In this document: in pieces, positions 41,620 through 51,460 of the stretch
Layout: every line of letters starts with the position of its first letter
How positions within the stretch are numbered: the stretch's first letter is position 1
Assembly: GCF_965216415.1 (NCBI RefSeq)
Contig: NZ_CBDCFU010000002.1
Origin: Marivita sp003149565
GTDB lineage: Bacteria; Pseudomonadota; Alphaproteobacteria; Rhodobacterales; Rhodobacteraceae
Reading direction: 5' to 3' (one strand)
DNA: 64,000 nt
Notes under the pieces: generated by a model
Databases searched by the model: none
What the model saw: the letters and a program-made list of their open reading frames with translations, nothing else
Told to the model about the DNA's origin: nothing
Made by a program: the position numbers and the translations under genes

Positions 41620-43268
41620 CCTGCCAAGAGCGCCCGCGCCGCCGCGCGGGCCTCGTCGGTAATGGTATCGCCCGCCAACATGCGGGCGATTTCGCCTTCC
41701 CGAGCGGATGTATCAAGCGGCACCACGGTCGATGTTGTCTGCTCGTCCGCTACCTTCTTTTCCACCCGCCAATGATGCGCGCCGAGTGCCGCAACCTGCG
41801 GAGAATGGGTGACAACCAACACCTGTCCTCCATCGGCCAGCGCTGCAAGACGACGCCCAACAGCGTCGGCGGTTGCCCCACCCACACCGCGGTCGATCTC
41901 GTCGAAGATCATGGTCAGTCCGGCATCGCGCTGCTCTGACAGACATACCTTCAAAGCGAGCAGGAATCGGCTCAATTCACCACCCGATGCAATTTTGCCA
42001 ATTGGTCCTGCAGGCGCTCCCGGATTTGTCGCAACGGTAAATGCAACTGCGTCGCTTCCGTCTGGTCCGGCTGGAGCCTCTTTAAGGTCGGTTGCAAAGA
42101 CAGCGCGTTCCATCTTGAGCGGAGCAAGCTCGGCACAGACGGCAGCATCAAGCCTGGCTGCCGCCGAAACTCGGCTCTCGCGCAGTGTCGAGGCAGCCTG
42201 TTCATAGGCGACCTCGGCAGAGCGCAACGCCGAGGTCAATTGTGTCAAACGCTCTGCCCCTTGGTCGAGCGCCGCCAAACGGTCGCGAAGATCATCTGCC
42301 AGCCCCGGCAACTCATCAGGCCCGACATTGTGTTTCCGCGCCAAAGCGCGGAGCGCAAAAAGCCGCTCTTCCGTTGTCTCAAGCTCAAGCGGATCGAATT
42401 CCAGCGCATCGAGACAGTCCGATACACCCCGTGCGGCTTCGTCCAGTTCCGCCATCGCGCGTGTCAGGGCAGCCAGGGGTTCGTCCAAACGACCATCAGC
42501 GGCTTCACTCACCCCTTCAAGCCAACGCAATGCGTTCGCCATTGCGCTTTCGGCGCCGTCCTGTCCTATCACCTGTGCAGCGCGGGCAATGTCATCGCGA
42601 ATGCGTTCGGACGCCTGCATCATACGTCGACGCGCATCAAGTTCAGCATCCTCCCCGTTTTGCGGCGACAGCTTGTCCAATTCGTCAACGGCATGCCGCA
42701 GGAACTCTTCCTCTGCCTGAGCCGCCTGATAGGCCGCTTCAGCATCCGCCAGCGCTTTGCGGGCCTTGGACAGACCGCTCCACGCCGTTTTCACCGACGC
42801 CAGAAGATCGTCATGTCCTGCAAACTGATCGAGAAGCGCCCGATGCCCCTTTGGGTTCAGCAGGCCGCGGTCGTCGTGCTGGCCGTGCAACTCAACCAGC
42901 GTATCCGACAAAGCGCGCAGCATTTCGCCGGTCACGCGCCGGTCATTGACCCAACCGGTCTTGCGGCCATCGGCAGTGTTCACGCGGCGAAGGATCAATT
43001 CGTCGGCATCCTCGAAACCGGCTTCGGCCAGAACGTCATGCGCCGGATGGCCACTGGGCAGATCAAACACAGCGGTCACCTCGCCCTGCTCTGCCCCGCT
43101 GCGCACCAGTTCAGCCCGTCCGCGCCATCCAAGCACAAAGCCAAGACTGTCAAGCAGGATCGACTTGCCTGCCCCGGTCTCACCGGTCAGCACGTTGAGA
43201 CCCGGTTGGAACTCAAGCTCCAACCGATCAATGATCAGCATATCCCGTATTTCAAGCGTGCGCAGCAT
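41616..43268 (-). CDS. recN: DNA repair protein RecN
   Basis: The 550-residue SMC-like ATPase acts in double-strand break repair. The Walker A is GETGAGKS near the N-terminus, coiled coils fill the middle, the ABC signature is ASGGELSRFLLALK, and the Walker B is MIFDEIDRGVGG. The start at 43268 (MLRTLEIRDMLIIDRLELEF) matches homologues; an earlier TTG is less likely. It follows bamD on the same strand. Confidence 0.96.
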   Translation of the reverse strand: MLRTLEIRDMLIIDRLELEFQPGLNVLTGETGAGKSILLDSLGFVLGWRGRAELVRSGAEQGEVTAVFDLPSGHPAHDVLAEAGFEDADELILRRVNTADGRKTGWVNDRRVTGEMLRALSDTLVELHGQHDDRGLLNPKGHRALLDQFAGHDDLLASVKTAWSGLSKARKALADAEAAYQAAQAEEEFLRHAVDELDKLSPQNGEDAELDARRRMMQASERIRDDIARAAQVIGQDGAESAMANALRWLEGVSEAADGRLDEPLAALTRAMAELDEAARGVSDCLDALEFDPLELETTEERLFALRALARKHNVGPDELPGLADDLRDRLAALDQGAERLTQLTSALRSAEVAYEQAASTLRESRVSAAARLDAAVCAELAPLKMERAVFATDLKEAPAGPDGSDAVAFTVATNPGAPAGPIGKIASGGELSRFLLALKVCLSEQRDAGLTMIFDEIDRGVGGATADAVGRRLAALADGGQVLVVTHSPQVAALGAHHWRVEKKVADEQTTSTVVPLDTSAREGEIARMLAGDTITDEARAAARALLAG

Positions 43269-43309
43269 TCTGTGCAACCGGGCGCGTTTTCAGACGCACC
43301 GCCCCCCGA

Positions 43310-44164
43310 TCAAAGCCACTGCCCCTTGACCATCTGGCGATAGACCTGCCGCAGCCAATTGTCTCCGGTTGCTTTCAGTTCCAGCCCCTGTCCGGTGAGC
43401 AGCTTGAAGCTGTCCTCGTACCAGTCGGAAGATTGGTAATTATAGCCCAATATGGCCCCTGCGGTCTGTGCCTCATCCGTCAATCCCAGCGACAAATACG
43501 CTTCCACCAGACGATGTAATGCCTCGGCGGTGTGCGTGGTGGTCTGGAAATCCTCAACAACGACGCGGAAGCGGTTGATCGCAGCTGCGTAATGATCGCG
43601 GCGCAAGTAATAACGGCCGATCTCCATTTCCTTGCCTGCCAGATGATCGAACGCGAGGTCGAACTTCAGAACAGAGGACCGGGCATATTCGCTGTCCGGA
43701 TACCGTTCAATGACGGTGCGCAATGCCTGAAGCGCCAGGAAGGTCAAACCCTGGTCGCGGCCCACTTCCTCGATCTGGTCGTAATAGCTCAGCGCCAAGA
43801 GGTACTGTGCATAAGCGGCGTCTTCATCCGTTGGGTAGAAGTCGATATAGCGCTGCGCAGCAGACCGGCTGTTTTCGTAATCCTTGTTCTGGTGATGCGC
43901 GTAGGCCTGCATAATAACCGCGCGCTTGGCCCATTCAGAATATGGGTAAAGCCGTTCAACCTCGGAGAAATAGAACGCAGCATCCTCTGGATCGCTGCGA
44001 TCCAGCTCAAACTCGCCTCGTTCGAAAATCTGTTCAGCGGTGAAGTTTTCAATCGGAACGCCACCGGGTCCGAATCCCGGGCGTTCGCCATCGCCACACG
44101 CCGTCAGCGTCAACACCAAGAGCCCCGCTCCGATCACAGCTCTTGCGCTTCTGCCCGCTGCCAT
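43310..44164 (-). CDS. bamD: outer-membrane assembly lipoprotein BamD
   Basis: The 284-residue lipoprotein is part of the BAM complex that folds outer-membrane proteins. A signal peptide ends with the lipobox LTLTAC (Cys about 23). TPR repeats follow (FERGEFELDRSDPEDAAFYF, AKRAVIMQAYAHHQNKDYENS, YDQIEEVGRDQGLTFLALQAL). The ATG at 44164 is chosen because AGGTG lies six bases upstream; a GTG three codons earlier overlaps that site. It sits between lpxC and recN, an order common in alphaproteobacteria. Confidence 0.95.
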   Translation of the reverse strand: MAAGRSARAVIGAGLLVLTLTACGDGERPGFGPGGVPIENFTAEQIFERGEFELDRSDPEDAAFYFSEVERLYPYSEWAKRAVIMQAYAHHQNKDYENSRSAAQRYIDFYPTDEDAAYAQYLLALSYYDQIEEVGRDQGLTFLALQALRTVIERYPDSEYARSSVLKFDLAFDHLAGKEMEIGRYYLRRDHYAAAINRFRVVVEDFQTTTHTAEALHRLVEAYLSLGLTDEAQTAGAILGYNYQSSDWYEDSFKLLTGQGLELKATGDNWLRQVYRQMVKGQWL

Positions 44165-44323
44165 GCCCGTCACCTTCGATTCACCGCCGTGGCTATCAAT
44201 GCCACTTGTCTGCCCTTGGTCCTAGCACATTAAATCGGAAGGCAAAACGCCTTTAGATGCTCAACCTCATGACCATGTGCTGAACCTGTGTGAACCCGCG
44301 CCGGAACGCTTCGCAAGACGAGA

Positions 44324-45244
44324 TCAGGCAACCGCCGGAATCTCGTGCGATTTGACCCCGGCACCGGGCAAACGCGCTGCCAGATCGGCGTCACATTCGC
44401 GGATACGGTAGCCATCCGGCGTCGCAAACAATTCACGTAGAAGCATGTTTGTGAGCGTATGGCCCGCCTTGTGTCCCACGTAATGCGCCAGCAACGGGGC
44501 TCCGGCCAATGCGAGATCGCCAAGCGCGTCCAGCATCTTGTGACGCACTGCTTCATCGCTATGCCGCAAGCCACCCGGGCTGAGCACCTTATCGCCATCG
44601 ACGACAACAGCGTTCTCCATTGTTCCGCCCAACGCTTTGCCCACCGCGCGCATCGCTTCGACATCAGCGGCCCGGCAAAACGTGCGACTGTCGCACAGCT
44701 CGCGCACAAAAGTGCCGTTCGCAAGATCGAGCGATTTTCTTTGCTGACCGATTGCACGATCGGCGAAATCAATGTGGAAATCCATGGTCAGACCGGCCCC
44801 TGGCCCGAGACGCGCCCATCCCTGAGCGGTGTGGACCTCAACCGTGCTGAGAACTTCGATCACCCGGATCGGCGCACGCATTTCCTTCACACCGGCCGCG
44901 AGGATACGGCGGACGAAAGGCGCCGCGCTGCCGTCAAGGACTGGGGCCTCGGGGCCGTCAATACGCACCAACGCGTTGTGAACGCCGCATCCGGCAAGTG
45001 CCGCCATCACGTGTTCGATAGTCGAAACCGACACGCCGGACTGATTGACGATCTTGGTACACAGCGGCGAATGCTCAGCATGATCAAACCGCGCCGGGAT
45101 CCGGGCGTTGCCCAGACGGATATCAGTCCGCTCAAAGACAATGCCATGATCGGTGGTTGCCGGGCAGATGGCCATGTTGACCGTAAGACCGGTATGCAGA
45201 CCAACGCCGGAGAACCGGACTGTGGATTGAACAGTTGTTTGCAA
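44324..45244 (-). CDS. lpxC: UDP-3-O-acyl-N-acetylglucosamine deacetylase
   Basis: The 306-residue zinc enzyme performs the committed step of lipid A synthesis. Ligands and catalytic residues are visible: STIEHVMAALAG (His), LRHSDEAVRHKMLDALGDL (His and Asp), and HKAGHTLTN. The start appears to be TTG at 45244 (QTTVQSTVRF), because homologues begin MQTT and no ATG or GTG lies close by. GAGGG is eight bases upstream. ftsZ and its terminator precede it. Confidence 0.95.
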   Translation of the reverse strand: MQTTVQSTVRFSGVGLHTGLTVNMAICPATTDHGIVFERTDIRLGNARIPARFDHAEHSPLCTKIVNQSGVSVSTIEHVMAALAGCGVHNALVRIDGPEAPVLDGSAAPFVRRILAAGVKEMRAPIRVIEVLSTVEVHTAQGWARLGPGAGLTMDFHIDFADRAIGQQRKSLDLANGTFVRELCDSRTFCRAADVEAMRAVGKALGGTMENAVVVDGDKVLSPGGLRHSDEAVRHKMLDALGDLALAGAPLLAHYVGHKAGHTLTNMLLRELFATPDGYRIRECDADLAARLPGAGVKSHEIPAVA

Positions 45245-45406
45245 AAGACCCTCAGCAAGCTGCGCTTACACCCCCAATGCAGCGCTATAGATGGGTGATA
45301 CTCGCTGACCTATCTGTCCTCAAATCAAAGATTGTAACCGGCTGAAACAAGCTCTCTAAAGATATCGGCGAAAATCCGCCATCTTTCGTAAACCATTATA
45401 TTTAAA

Positions 45407-45435
45407 CGAAAAACGCCCCCTGAATAGGGGGCGTT
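45407..45435 (-). terminator. intrinsic terminator after ftsZ
   Basis: AACGCCCCCT and AGGGGGCGTT make a ten-base-pair stem with a four-base loop. On the minus strand it is followed by a five-T run. It lies 23 bases after the ftsZ stop, so lpxC probably has its own promoter. Confidence 0.9.
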
Positions 45436-45457
45436 CTTGTAGCGAAAAACAGCTGGT

Positions 45458-47083
45458 TCAGTTGGCTTGGCGCCGCAGGAAGGCCGGAATTTCGATCCGC
45501 TCCTGATCTTCGTCGGCCTCTTGCGACGGTGCGCGGGCCGGTGCGGCGGCGCTTGATTTTACCGGAGGCTGTGCTGTGCGACGCGCCGGTGCATCGGATT
45601 GCTGTCCGTGCCCAGTCATACGATTGATCAGCGAATTGATACCAAAACGGGGGCGTTCGCTGTCTGCAGGCTCAGGCTCAACCTGTGCGGCTGGGCGCGT
45701 TCCTGCTGCAGGACGTGCCCGCGATGCGGCCGCCTGCAGACGAGCCAAGGCCTCAGCGCTCGGCGTTCCCGGTGCTGGTGCGCGCGGGGCAACGAACTGC
45801 TCGGGATCGGCTTCGATGCTGTCTTCGCGCGGGTTGAATTCGGCAACCTGCGGACGGTATGCGGGCGGCGGCAGGCCGTCATCATCCACCGCTTCGAACT
45901 GCGGCGCCTCTTCCTCGAAAATCGTTTCCATCTGGTCTTCAGCAGCCTCACGCTCGGCCTCAAGCGACCCGAAAAGCGACGGTTCTTCTGCCGTACGGGC
46001 CGCAACCTGCTCGGGGGCCGGAGCCTGTTCGGCCTGCTGCGCTTCTTCAACACGGGTTGTTTGCGTCAGCGGTGTAGCAAGTGACCGGCGCGGCACAGGG
46101 ATATCAGTGTGCACTTCGACCGCGTCGATGCCGGTTGCCACCACGCTTACGCGCATCGTGCCCTCCATCGCATCGTCAAGCGTCGAGCCGACGATGATGT
46201 TCGCGTCGGTATCAACCTCTTCGCGGATGCGGTTCGCCGCTTCGTCAAGTTCGAAGAGCGTCAGGTCATGGCCGCCGGTGATGTTGATGAGGACGCCTTT
46301 CGCGCCGCGCAGGCTGATTTCGTCCAGCAGCGGGTTGGCGATGGCCTTTTCAGCCGCCTGAATGGCGCGGTCTTCGCCCTCGGCCTCACCGGTACCCATC
46401 ATCGCCTTGCCCATCTCGTCCATGACGGCACGCACATCGGCAAAATCGAGGTTGATCAGGCCCGGGCGGACCATCAGGTCGGTCACGCCCTTAACACCTT
46501 GGTACAGCACGTCATCCGCCATGCTGAAAGCTTCGGTGAACGTGGTCTTTTCATTCGCGAGACGGAACAGGTTCTGGTTCGGGATGATGATAAGCGTATC
46601 AACGACCTTCTGCAGCGCCTCGACGCCGTCTTCGGCCTGCTTCATCCGCTTGTTGCCTTCGAACTGGAATGGCTTGGTGACAACACCCACCGTCAGGACG
46701 CCCAGCTCGCGTGCCGCTTGCGCAATAATCGGTGCAGCCCCTGTCCCGGTGCCGCCGCCCATGCCAGCAGTGATGAAACACATGTGCGCGCCAGCGAGGT
46801 GATCAACGATCTGTTCGATGCTTTCTTCGGCCGCCGCAGCACCGACAGTGGCTCGCGCGCCTGCGCCCAAACCCTCGGTAACCTTGACCCCAAGCTGAAT
46901 ACGGCTGCCAGACCGGCTTTGCTGCAGCGCCTGAGCGTCGGTGTTGGCGACGACGAAATCAACGCCCTCAAGCGCCTTGTCGATCATGTTGTTGACCGCA
47001 TTGCCGCCTGCACCGCCCACACCGAACACGGTGATGCGAGGTTTCAATTCTTCCTGTCCGGGCACCGAAAGGTTCAAAGTCAT
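45458..47083 (-). CDS. ftsZ: cell division protein FtsZ
   Basis: The 541-residue tubulin-like GTPase forms the Z ring. GTP-binding motifs are FGVGGAGGNAVNNM and GGGTGTGAAP, with the T7 loop in NLDFADVRAVM. The linker at about 340-520 is long, rich in Pro/Ala/Glu, and of the length seen in alphaproteobacteria. The C-terminal peptide IEIPAFLRRQ binds FtsA. The ATG at 47083 matches homologues (MTLNLSVPGQEELKPRI). It follows ftsA by 172 bases. Confidence 0.97.
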   Translation of the reverse strand: MTLNLSVPGQEELKPRITVFGVGGAGGNAVNNMIDKALEGVDFVVANTDAQALQQSRSGSRIQLGVKVTEGLGAGARATVGAAAAEESIEQIVDHLAGAHMCFITAGMGGGTGTGAAPIIAQAARELGVLTVGVVTKPFQFEGNKRMKQAEDGVEALQKVVDTLIIIPNQNLFRLANEKTTFTEAFSMADDVLYQGVKGVTDLMVRPGLINLDFADVRAVMDEMGKAMMGTGEAEGEDRAIQAAEKAIANPLLDEISLRGAKGVLINITGGHDLTLFELDEAANRIREEVDTDANIIVGSTLDDAMEGTMRVSVVATGIDAVEVHTDIPVPRRSLATPLTQTTRVEEAQQAEQAPAPEQVAARTAEEPSLFGSLEAEREAAEDQMETIFEEEAPQFEAVDDDGLPPPAYRPQVAEFNPREDSIEADPEQFVAPRAPAPGTPSAEALARLQAAASRARPAAGTRPAAQVEPEPADSERPRFGINSLINRMTGHGQQSDAPARRTAQPPVKSSAAAPARAPSQEADEDQERIEIPAFLRRQAN

Positions 47084-47255
47084 GTGTCTGTCCGCCTGCT
47101 TTGTCAGCCCCATTCGGGACGTTTTTTGCACCTGTTTCTTCAATTATTACCGGGCAATCGCCCAAAGGTCACGTAAAAACCGTAATTTAGCACCAAATGT
47201 GCCGCCGAACTGCGCCCCATGCGCGGGATTTTGCCGAAACCTCAATATCTTGCGG

Positions 47256-48590
47256 TCACCAGTTGTCACGAAACCATTTGACCGCACGCTTGAGGGAACG
47301 CGCCGGATAGCGGTCTACGGGGATCTCAAAGTCCCACCATTCGTCCTGAGGATTGGCCGCGAACAGGCACAAGCCCACCGCGCTGGCGAATCCCGGTCCG
47401 GTCGCCGCTTGTGGCAAACCATGCACACGCATGGGCCGCCCCAGACGCACCTGCTGACCTAGGATTTTGGTCGCCAGCCCATCGAGGCCAGGGATCTGGC
47501 TGGCCCCACCCGTCAGCACAATCTGTTGGCTTGGCAGGTGCTCAAAACCAGCCGCATCCAGCCGCGCACGCACCTCTTCAAGGATCTCCTCGACCCGGGG
47601 GCGCATGATCCCGATAAGTTCAGCCCTGCTGACAGACCGCCGGTCATGGTGCCAATCACCTGTATCACCGCCGATTTCGATCATGTCGCGGTCGTCCATA
47701 CCGGTGGCGACAACGCCGCCGTGGAATGTCTTGATCCGCTCAGCCACCGCCATGGGCACCTGAAGACCCATAGAGATGTCACTGGTTACATGATCGCCCC
47801 CCATGCGCACCGCATCGGCATAAATCATGTGCTTTTTCATAAAGATAGACAGGCCAGTTGAACCACCGCCCATGTCGATGCATGCCGCACCCAATTCTTG
47901 CTCGTCCTCGACAAGCGCCGATACCCCCGACACATAGGCCGAGCTGGCAATACCTGCGAGTTCAAGATCACAGCGCTTCATGCAATGGGCGAGGTTTTGA
48001 ATCGCCATCGCGTCTACCGTGAGCATGTGCATATCGACAGACAACTCTTGCCCGATCTGGCCGCGCGGGTCGATGAGACCGCTACGGTGATCGAGCGCAA
48101 AGTTCACAGGCTGCGCATGCAAGACCTCTCGCCCATGACCGAAATCCGGGACATCGCAAGCCGAAAGGACACGCGCGACGTCCTGCTCATCAACCGTGGT
48201 CGCCGCCACTTCGATCTTTCCGGCAAGCCCATAGCTGCGCGGATCAGCGCCGCCAAAGCAGGCAATGACGTGATCGACACGGATCTGCGCCATCTTCTGC
48301 GCCGCCTGCACCGCCGTCCGAATGGCGCGCTCTGTCTCGCCCATCGAATCGATCTCGCCAAACCGGACGCCGCGGGATCGGGTTGTGGCCGCGCCAATTA
48401 CCCGGAACCCGGATTGCCCGGCCAGAGAGCCGACACTGTCACTCTCGACAACCCGGTCCGACCCATCGAAGCGCAAGACAAGACAGGCGATTTTGGAGCT
48501 GCCAATGTCGAGAATGGCAATCACCCCCCTCTGCATCGCCGCCTTGCGCATGTTGCGCATCGCCCGCTGTGACTCGTAAAGCTCGATCAT
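47256..48590 (-). CDS. ftsA: cell division protein FtsA
   Basis: The 444-residue actin-like ATPase tethers FtsZ to the membrane. The phosphate-1 motif is IAILDIGSSKIACLV, phosphate-2 is AACIDMGGGSTGLSIF, and the adenosine motif is IVLTGGASQIPGLDG. The C-terminal amphipathic helix (LKRAVKWFRDNW) is the membrane-targeting sequence. The ATG overlaps the ftsQ stop as ATGA. Confidence 0.97.
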   Translation of the reverse strand: MIELYESQRAMRNMRKAAMQRGVIAILDIGSSKIACLVLRFDGSDRVVESDSVGSLAGQSGFRVIGAATTRSRGVRFGEIDSMGETERAIRTAVQAAQKMAQIRVDHVIACFGGADPRSYGLAGKIEVAATTVDEQDVARVLSACDVPDFGHGREVLHAQPVNFALDHRSGLIDPRGQIGQELSVDMHMLTVDAMAIQNLAHCMKRCDLELAGIASSAYVSGVSALVEDEQELGAACIDMGGGSTGLSIFMKKHMIYADAVRMGGDHVTSDISMGLQVPMAVAERIKTFHGGVVATGMDDRDMIEIGGDTGDWHHDRRSVSRAELIGIMRPRVEEILEEVRARLDAAGFEHLPSQQIVLTGGASQIPGLDGLATKILGQQVRLGRPMRVHGLPQAATGPGFASAVGLCLFAANPQDEWWDFEIPVDRYPARSLKRAVKWFRDNW

Positions 48591-49462
48591 TCCAATGGTT
48601 CCCCTGCCTCGATCGCGCGGATGCGCAGCAATTCCTGCACCGCTCCGTCTGTCATTCTGAGTGTTGGCCGGTTCGGCAGCCGCAAATCGACCGCCAGAAG
48701 ATCACGTTCCAGCATGTCGACCGCTTGATCCATGGCGATAACGCGCTCGAGCGCCTGGATCGCATCTGTCTCAGGCAGCAGAATGCGTTGGTCCCGGTCA
48801 AGCACCACATCCCAGCGCCGCTCTCCCATACGGACCAGTCCACGCAATCGCGCGGCAAGTGGCTCTGCCGCGGCGACAAGGTCCAGCGCTTCATTGACAT
48901 GCTGATCCGCGCCATCACCAACGACCAACGGAAGTTCCGGCCAATCGGAGCGCACGAAAGCCGGTCCGACCAGCACGCCCTCGTGGTCCAACAGCTGCAA
49001 ACCCTGCTCATTGCGCCACAACACCACCGGGATGCGTTCGACTACATCCACCTGCAAGACGTTGCCTTGACGCACATAAAGCCGCGCCGATTTGACCGGA
49101 TCGAGCGACACAACGGTTTCACGCATCGCTTCAAGATCGAGGTCAAACGAACTGATTGGAAAGTCTATAGGCAGCATTTGCCGGATGCCATCAGCCACCA
49201 GATCGGTCGCGCCATCGACAACCATCATGTTTACCATGAATTCCGGGCGGCTTTCCACTTGGGTGCGCAGATCGGCATAGGCGTCTATGACCTTCATACG
49301 GTTGTCATCGACAGACAACCACCAGCTGGCCGCGCCAAAGGTCAGCAGACAGGGCACACCGAAACGTAGCAGCAGCCGGAAAAGCGGCGTCAGCATGAGC
49401 CGCTCCATGCGGTACTTCAGCCGCGACGGCGCTGGATCGGGACGCGTCGTCATCTGTTGCAT
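48587..49462 (-). CDS. ftsQ: cell division protein FtsQ
   Basis: The 291-residue bitopic protein has a basic cytoplasmic tail, one membrane helix at about 27-46 (FGVPCLLTFGAASWWLS), then a periplasmic POTRA domain and beta domain (VERIPVVLWRNEQGLQLLDHEGV). It connects early and late divisome proteins. The start at 49462 has GGAGG seven bases upstream, within the ddlB coding sequence. A later ATG at 49453 would overlap the ddlB stop as ATGA, so it is an alternative. Confidence 0.92.
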   Translation of the reverse strand: MQQMTTRPDPAPSRLKYRMERLMLTPLFRLLLRFGVPCLLTFGAASWWLSVDDNRMKVIDAYADLRTQVESRPEFMVNMMVVDGATDLVADGIRQMLPIDFPISSFDLDLEAMRETVVSLDPVKSARLYVRQGNVLQVDVVERIPVVLWRNEQGLQLLDHEGVLVGPAFVRSDWPELPLVVGDGADQHVNEALDLVAAAEPLAARLRGLVRMGERRWDVVLDRDQRILLPETDAIQALERVIAMDQAVDMLERDLLAVDLRLPNRPTLRMTDGAVQELLRIRAIEAGEPLE

Positions 49463-50364
49463 GACGCATCCTCCACCATCCATCGGCACAATGCGCCAAA
49501 GCTCATTCCGGCATGCTCGGCCTGTTCAGGTGTGAGCGATGTCGGCGTCATACCCGGTTGGGTATTTGTCTCGAGCAAGATCAGCCCATCCAGTCCCCGG
49601 CTCTCGTCCCAGCGGAAATCCGTCCGGCTGACGCCCCGGCATCCCAGAGCGTTGTGCGCGCGAAGCGCGTAGTCGAGACAGGCTGCGGTGATCTCGTCCG
49701 GCACCTCCGCCGGAACAACATGCCACGACCCGCCGGGCTTGTACTTGGCGTCGTAGTCATACCAACCGTCGGTCTTGATATCCGTCACGCACAAGGCCCG
49801 ATCACCGACCACCGTCGTGGTCAATTCCCGCCCTGGCGCGAAGCTCTCCACCATAACAATCTTGGGCATATCCTCGGCCAATTGCGGCGGCCCGTTTGCA
49901 TCTTCATTTACAAGATACACACCGACCGATGAGCCCTCGTTGAACGGTTTGACGACATAGGGCGGCGGCATCACGTGATGCGCCATGACCTCGTCCCGAG
50001 ACGCCAAAAGACTATCGACAACCGGCAGGCCGTGGCGCCGATAAATGTCCTTGCTGCGCTCTTTGTCCATCGCAAGCGCCGAGGCCAAGACACCGGAATG
50101 AGTGTACGGAATGCCCAGCCATTCAAGCACCCCCTGAACGCAGCCATCTTCACCCCACCGGCCATGCAACGCATTGAAACAGACATCCGGCGAAAGCGCG
50201 GTCAACACGGATGCAAGGTCACGGCCGGCATCGACCTCGTGAACCTCAAATCCTTCGTCCCGCAAAGCGGCGGCGCATTCACGCCCTGTCGACAGGGACA
50301 CCTCACGCTCAGCCGAGGGGCCACCCATCAGAACTGCCACTTTCGGGTTTGCCCTGCTCGACAT
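49450..50364 (-). CDS. ddlB: D-alanine-D-alanine ligase
   Basis: The 304-residue ATP-grasp enzyme makes D-Ala-D-Ala for peptidoglycan. The N-terminal signature is VLMGGPSAEREVSL. The ATP-grasp domain includes HGRWGEDG, GIPYTHSGVLASALAMDK, VVKPFNEGSSVGVY and LETNTQPGMTPTSL. It lies between murB and ftsQ, overlapping ftsQ. The start ATG at 50364 follows a GAGGCGG stretch. Confidence 0.96.
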   Translation of the reverse strand: MSSRANPKVAVLMGGPSAEREVSLSTGRECAAALRDEGFEVHEVDAGRDLASVLTALSPDVCFNALHGRWGEDGCVQGVLEWLGIPYTHSGVLASALAMDKERSKDIYRRHGLPVVDSLLASRDEVMAHHVMPPPYVVKPFNEGSSVGVYLVNEDANGPPQLAEDMPKIVMVESFAPGRELTTTVVGDRALCVTDIKTDGWYDYDAKYKPGGSWHVVPAEVPDEITAACLDYALRAHNALGCRGVSRTDFRWDESRGLDGLILLETNTQPGMTPTSLTPEQAEHAGMSFGALCRWMVEDASCNR

Positions 50365-50473
50365 ACCCAAAACCGCCTCGTTTCATGGGGGTTTACCCCC
50401 ATTTTCTGCCTGGGGCTGTGCCCCTTGTTATGATGTGCAACCTGCCCGGCGCACCGCCTTCACCTGCGAGGGT

Positions 50474-51421
50474 TTATCCCACGTCCGGTTGCGTTGTCTC
50501 AGCCAGTGGCTCTCCAACGCGTTTGATTTCCCATTGTAACTCTATTCCAGAGTGTTCGAAAACCCTTTTTCGCACCTCTTCTCCCAATCCTTCGAGGTCT
50601 GCGGCCGTCGCGGTGCCCGTGTTGACCAGAAAGTTGGAATGTTTTGGCGACATCTGCGCCCCGCCCCGTGTCGCCCCACGCATTCCGGCATCATCGATCA
50701 CCTTCCAAGCCTTGAGATCATGCACATCATCGGCTTCCCCGGTCGACGAAAAGCCCGCCGGGTTGCGGAACGTACTGCCGGCGGTTCGGTCCTTTGTCGG
50801 CTGGGTCGCGTCGCGCTTGGCAAGTTGATCTTCCATGCGTGCATGCAATGTGGCCGGATCGCCATTGTGACCGTCGAACACCGCTTCGATTACCACGGCC
50901 TCGGCTGGCAAGCTGCTTGACCGGTAGGAGAGTTCCAATTCAGAGGCTGGCAGCGTAACAAGCGCGCCCGAGCGAAGCACCACACGCACTTCGATCAGAT
51001 GATCGGCCACATAGGACCCATAGCAGCCTGCGTTCATCGTGACTGCGCCACCAACCGCGCCGGGAATGGTGCGCAGAAAGGTCAGATCCACACCCGCATC
51101 CGCTGCCTTGCGCGCCACATGCGCATCAAGTGCCGCAGCACCGGCCGTCACGCGGCTTCCCTCAACGGAAATGCCGTTAAAGCCACGGCCCAGCCGGATC
51201 ACAACGGCACGCAGACCGCCATCCCGCACAATCAGATTTGAGCCGACCCCCATCGGAAAGACCGTAACATCGCTGGGCAAGTCGCGCAGAAACCCTTGCA
51301 GGTCGGCGACGTCAGCTGGTTGAAACACCCAATCAGCGGGACCGCCTACGCGCAGCCACGTCAACTCAGAGAGAGGTTTGTCAGGGGTCAAACGCCCCCG
51401 TACGTCAGGAAGTGTGCTCAT
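50474..51421 (-). CDS. murB: UDP-N-acetylenolpyruvoylglucosamine reductase
   Basis: The 315-residue FAD enzyme reduces the enolpyruvyl group to make UDP-MurNAc. Signatures are LTWLRVGGPADW, FPMGVGSNLIVRD, GAVGGAVTMNAGCYG (FAD site), and the catalytic Ser/Glu region STFRNP. It sits between two DUF2484 genes and ddlB. Size is normal for type II MurB. Confidence 0.96.
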   Translation of the reverse strand: MSTLPDVRGRLTPDKPLSELTWLRVGGPADWVFQPADVADLQGFLRDLPSDVTVFPMGVGSNLIVRDGGLRAVVIRLGRGFNGISVEGSRVTAGAAALDAHVARKAADAGVDLTFLRTIPGAVGGAVTMNAGCYGSYVADHLIEVRVVLRSGALVTLPASELELSYRSSSLPAEAVVIEAVFDGHNGDPATLHARMEDQLAKRDATQPTKDRTAGSTFRNPAGFSSTGEADDVHDLKAWKVIDDAGMRGATRGGAQMSPKHSNFLVNTGTATAADLEGLGEEVRKRVFEHSGIELQWEIKRVGEPLAETTQPDVG

Positions 51422-51460
51422 GCTCCGCGTTTTGCCGAAACGCCTGCAGCGCGTAAAGCC

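Noticed and set aside
42240..43343. Antisense frame in recN (367 codons)
   Set aside because: Compositionally a shadow, no motif; recN is certain.
46109..47176. Antisense frame in ftsZ (355 codons)
   Set aside because: No motif or start context; ftsZ is certain.
50385..50402. ATGGGGG-TTTA-CCCCCAT hairpin between murB and ddlB as terminator
   Set aside because: The T run is on the wrong strand for these minus-strand genes, so termination of the operon here is not supported.
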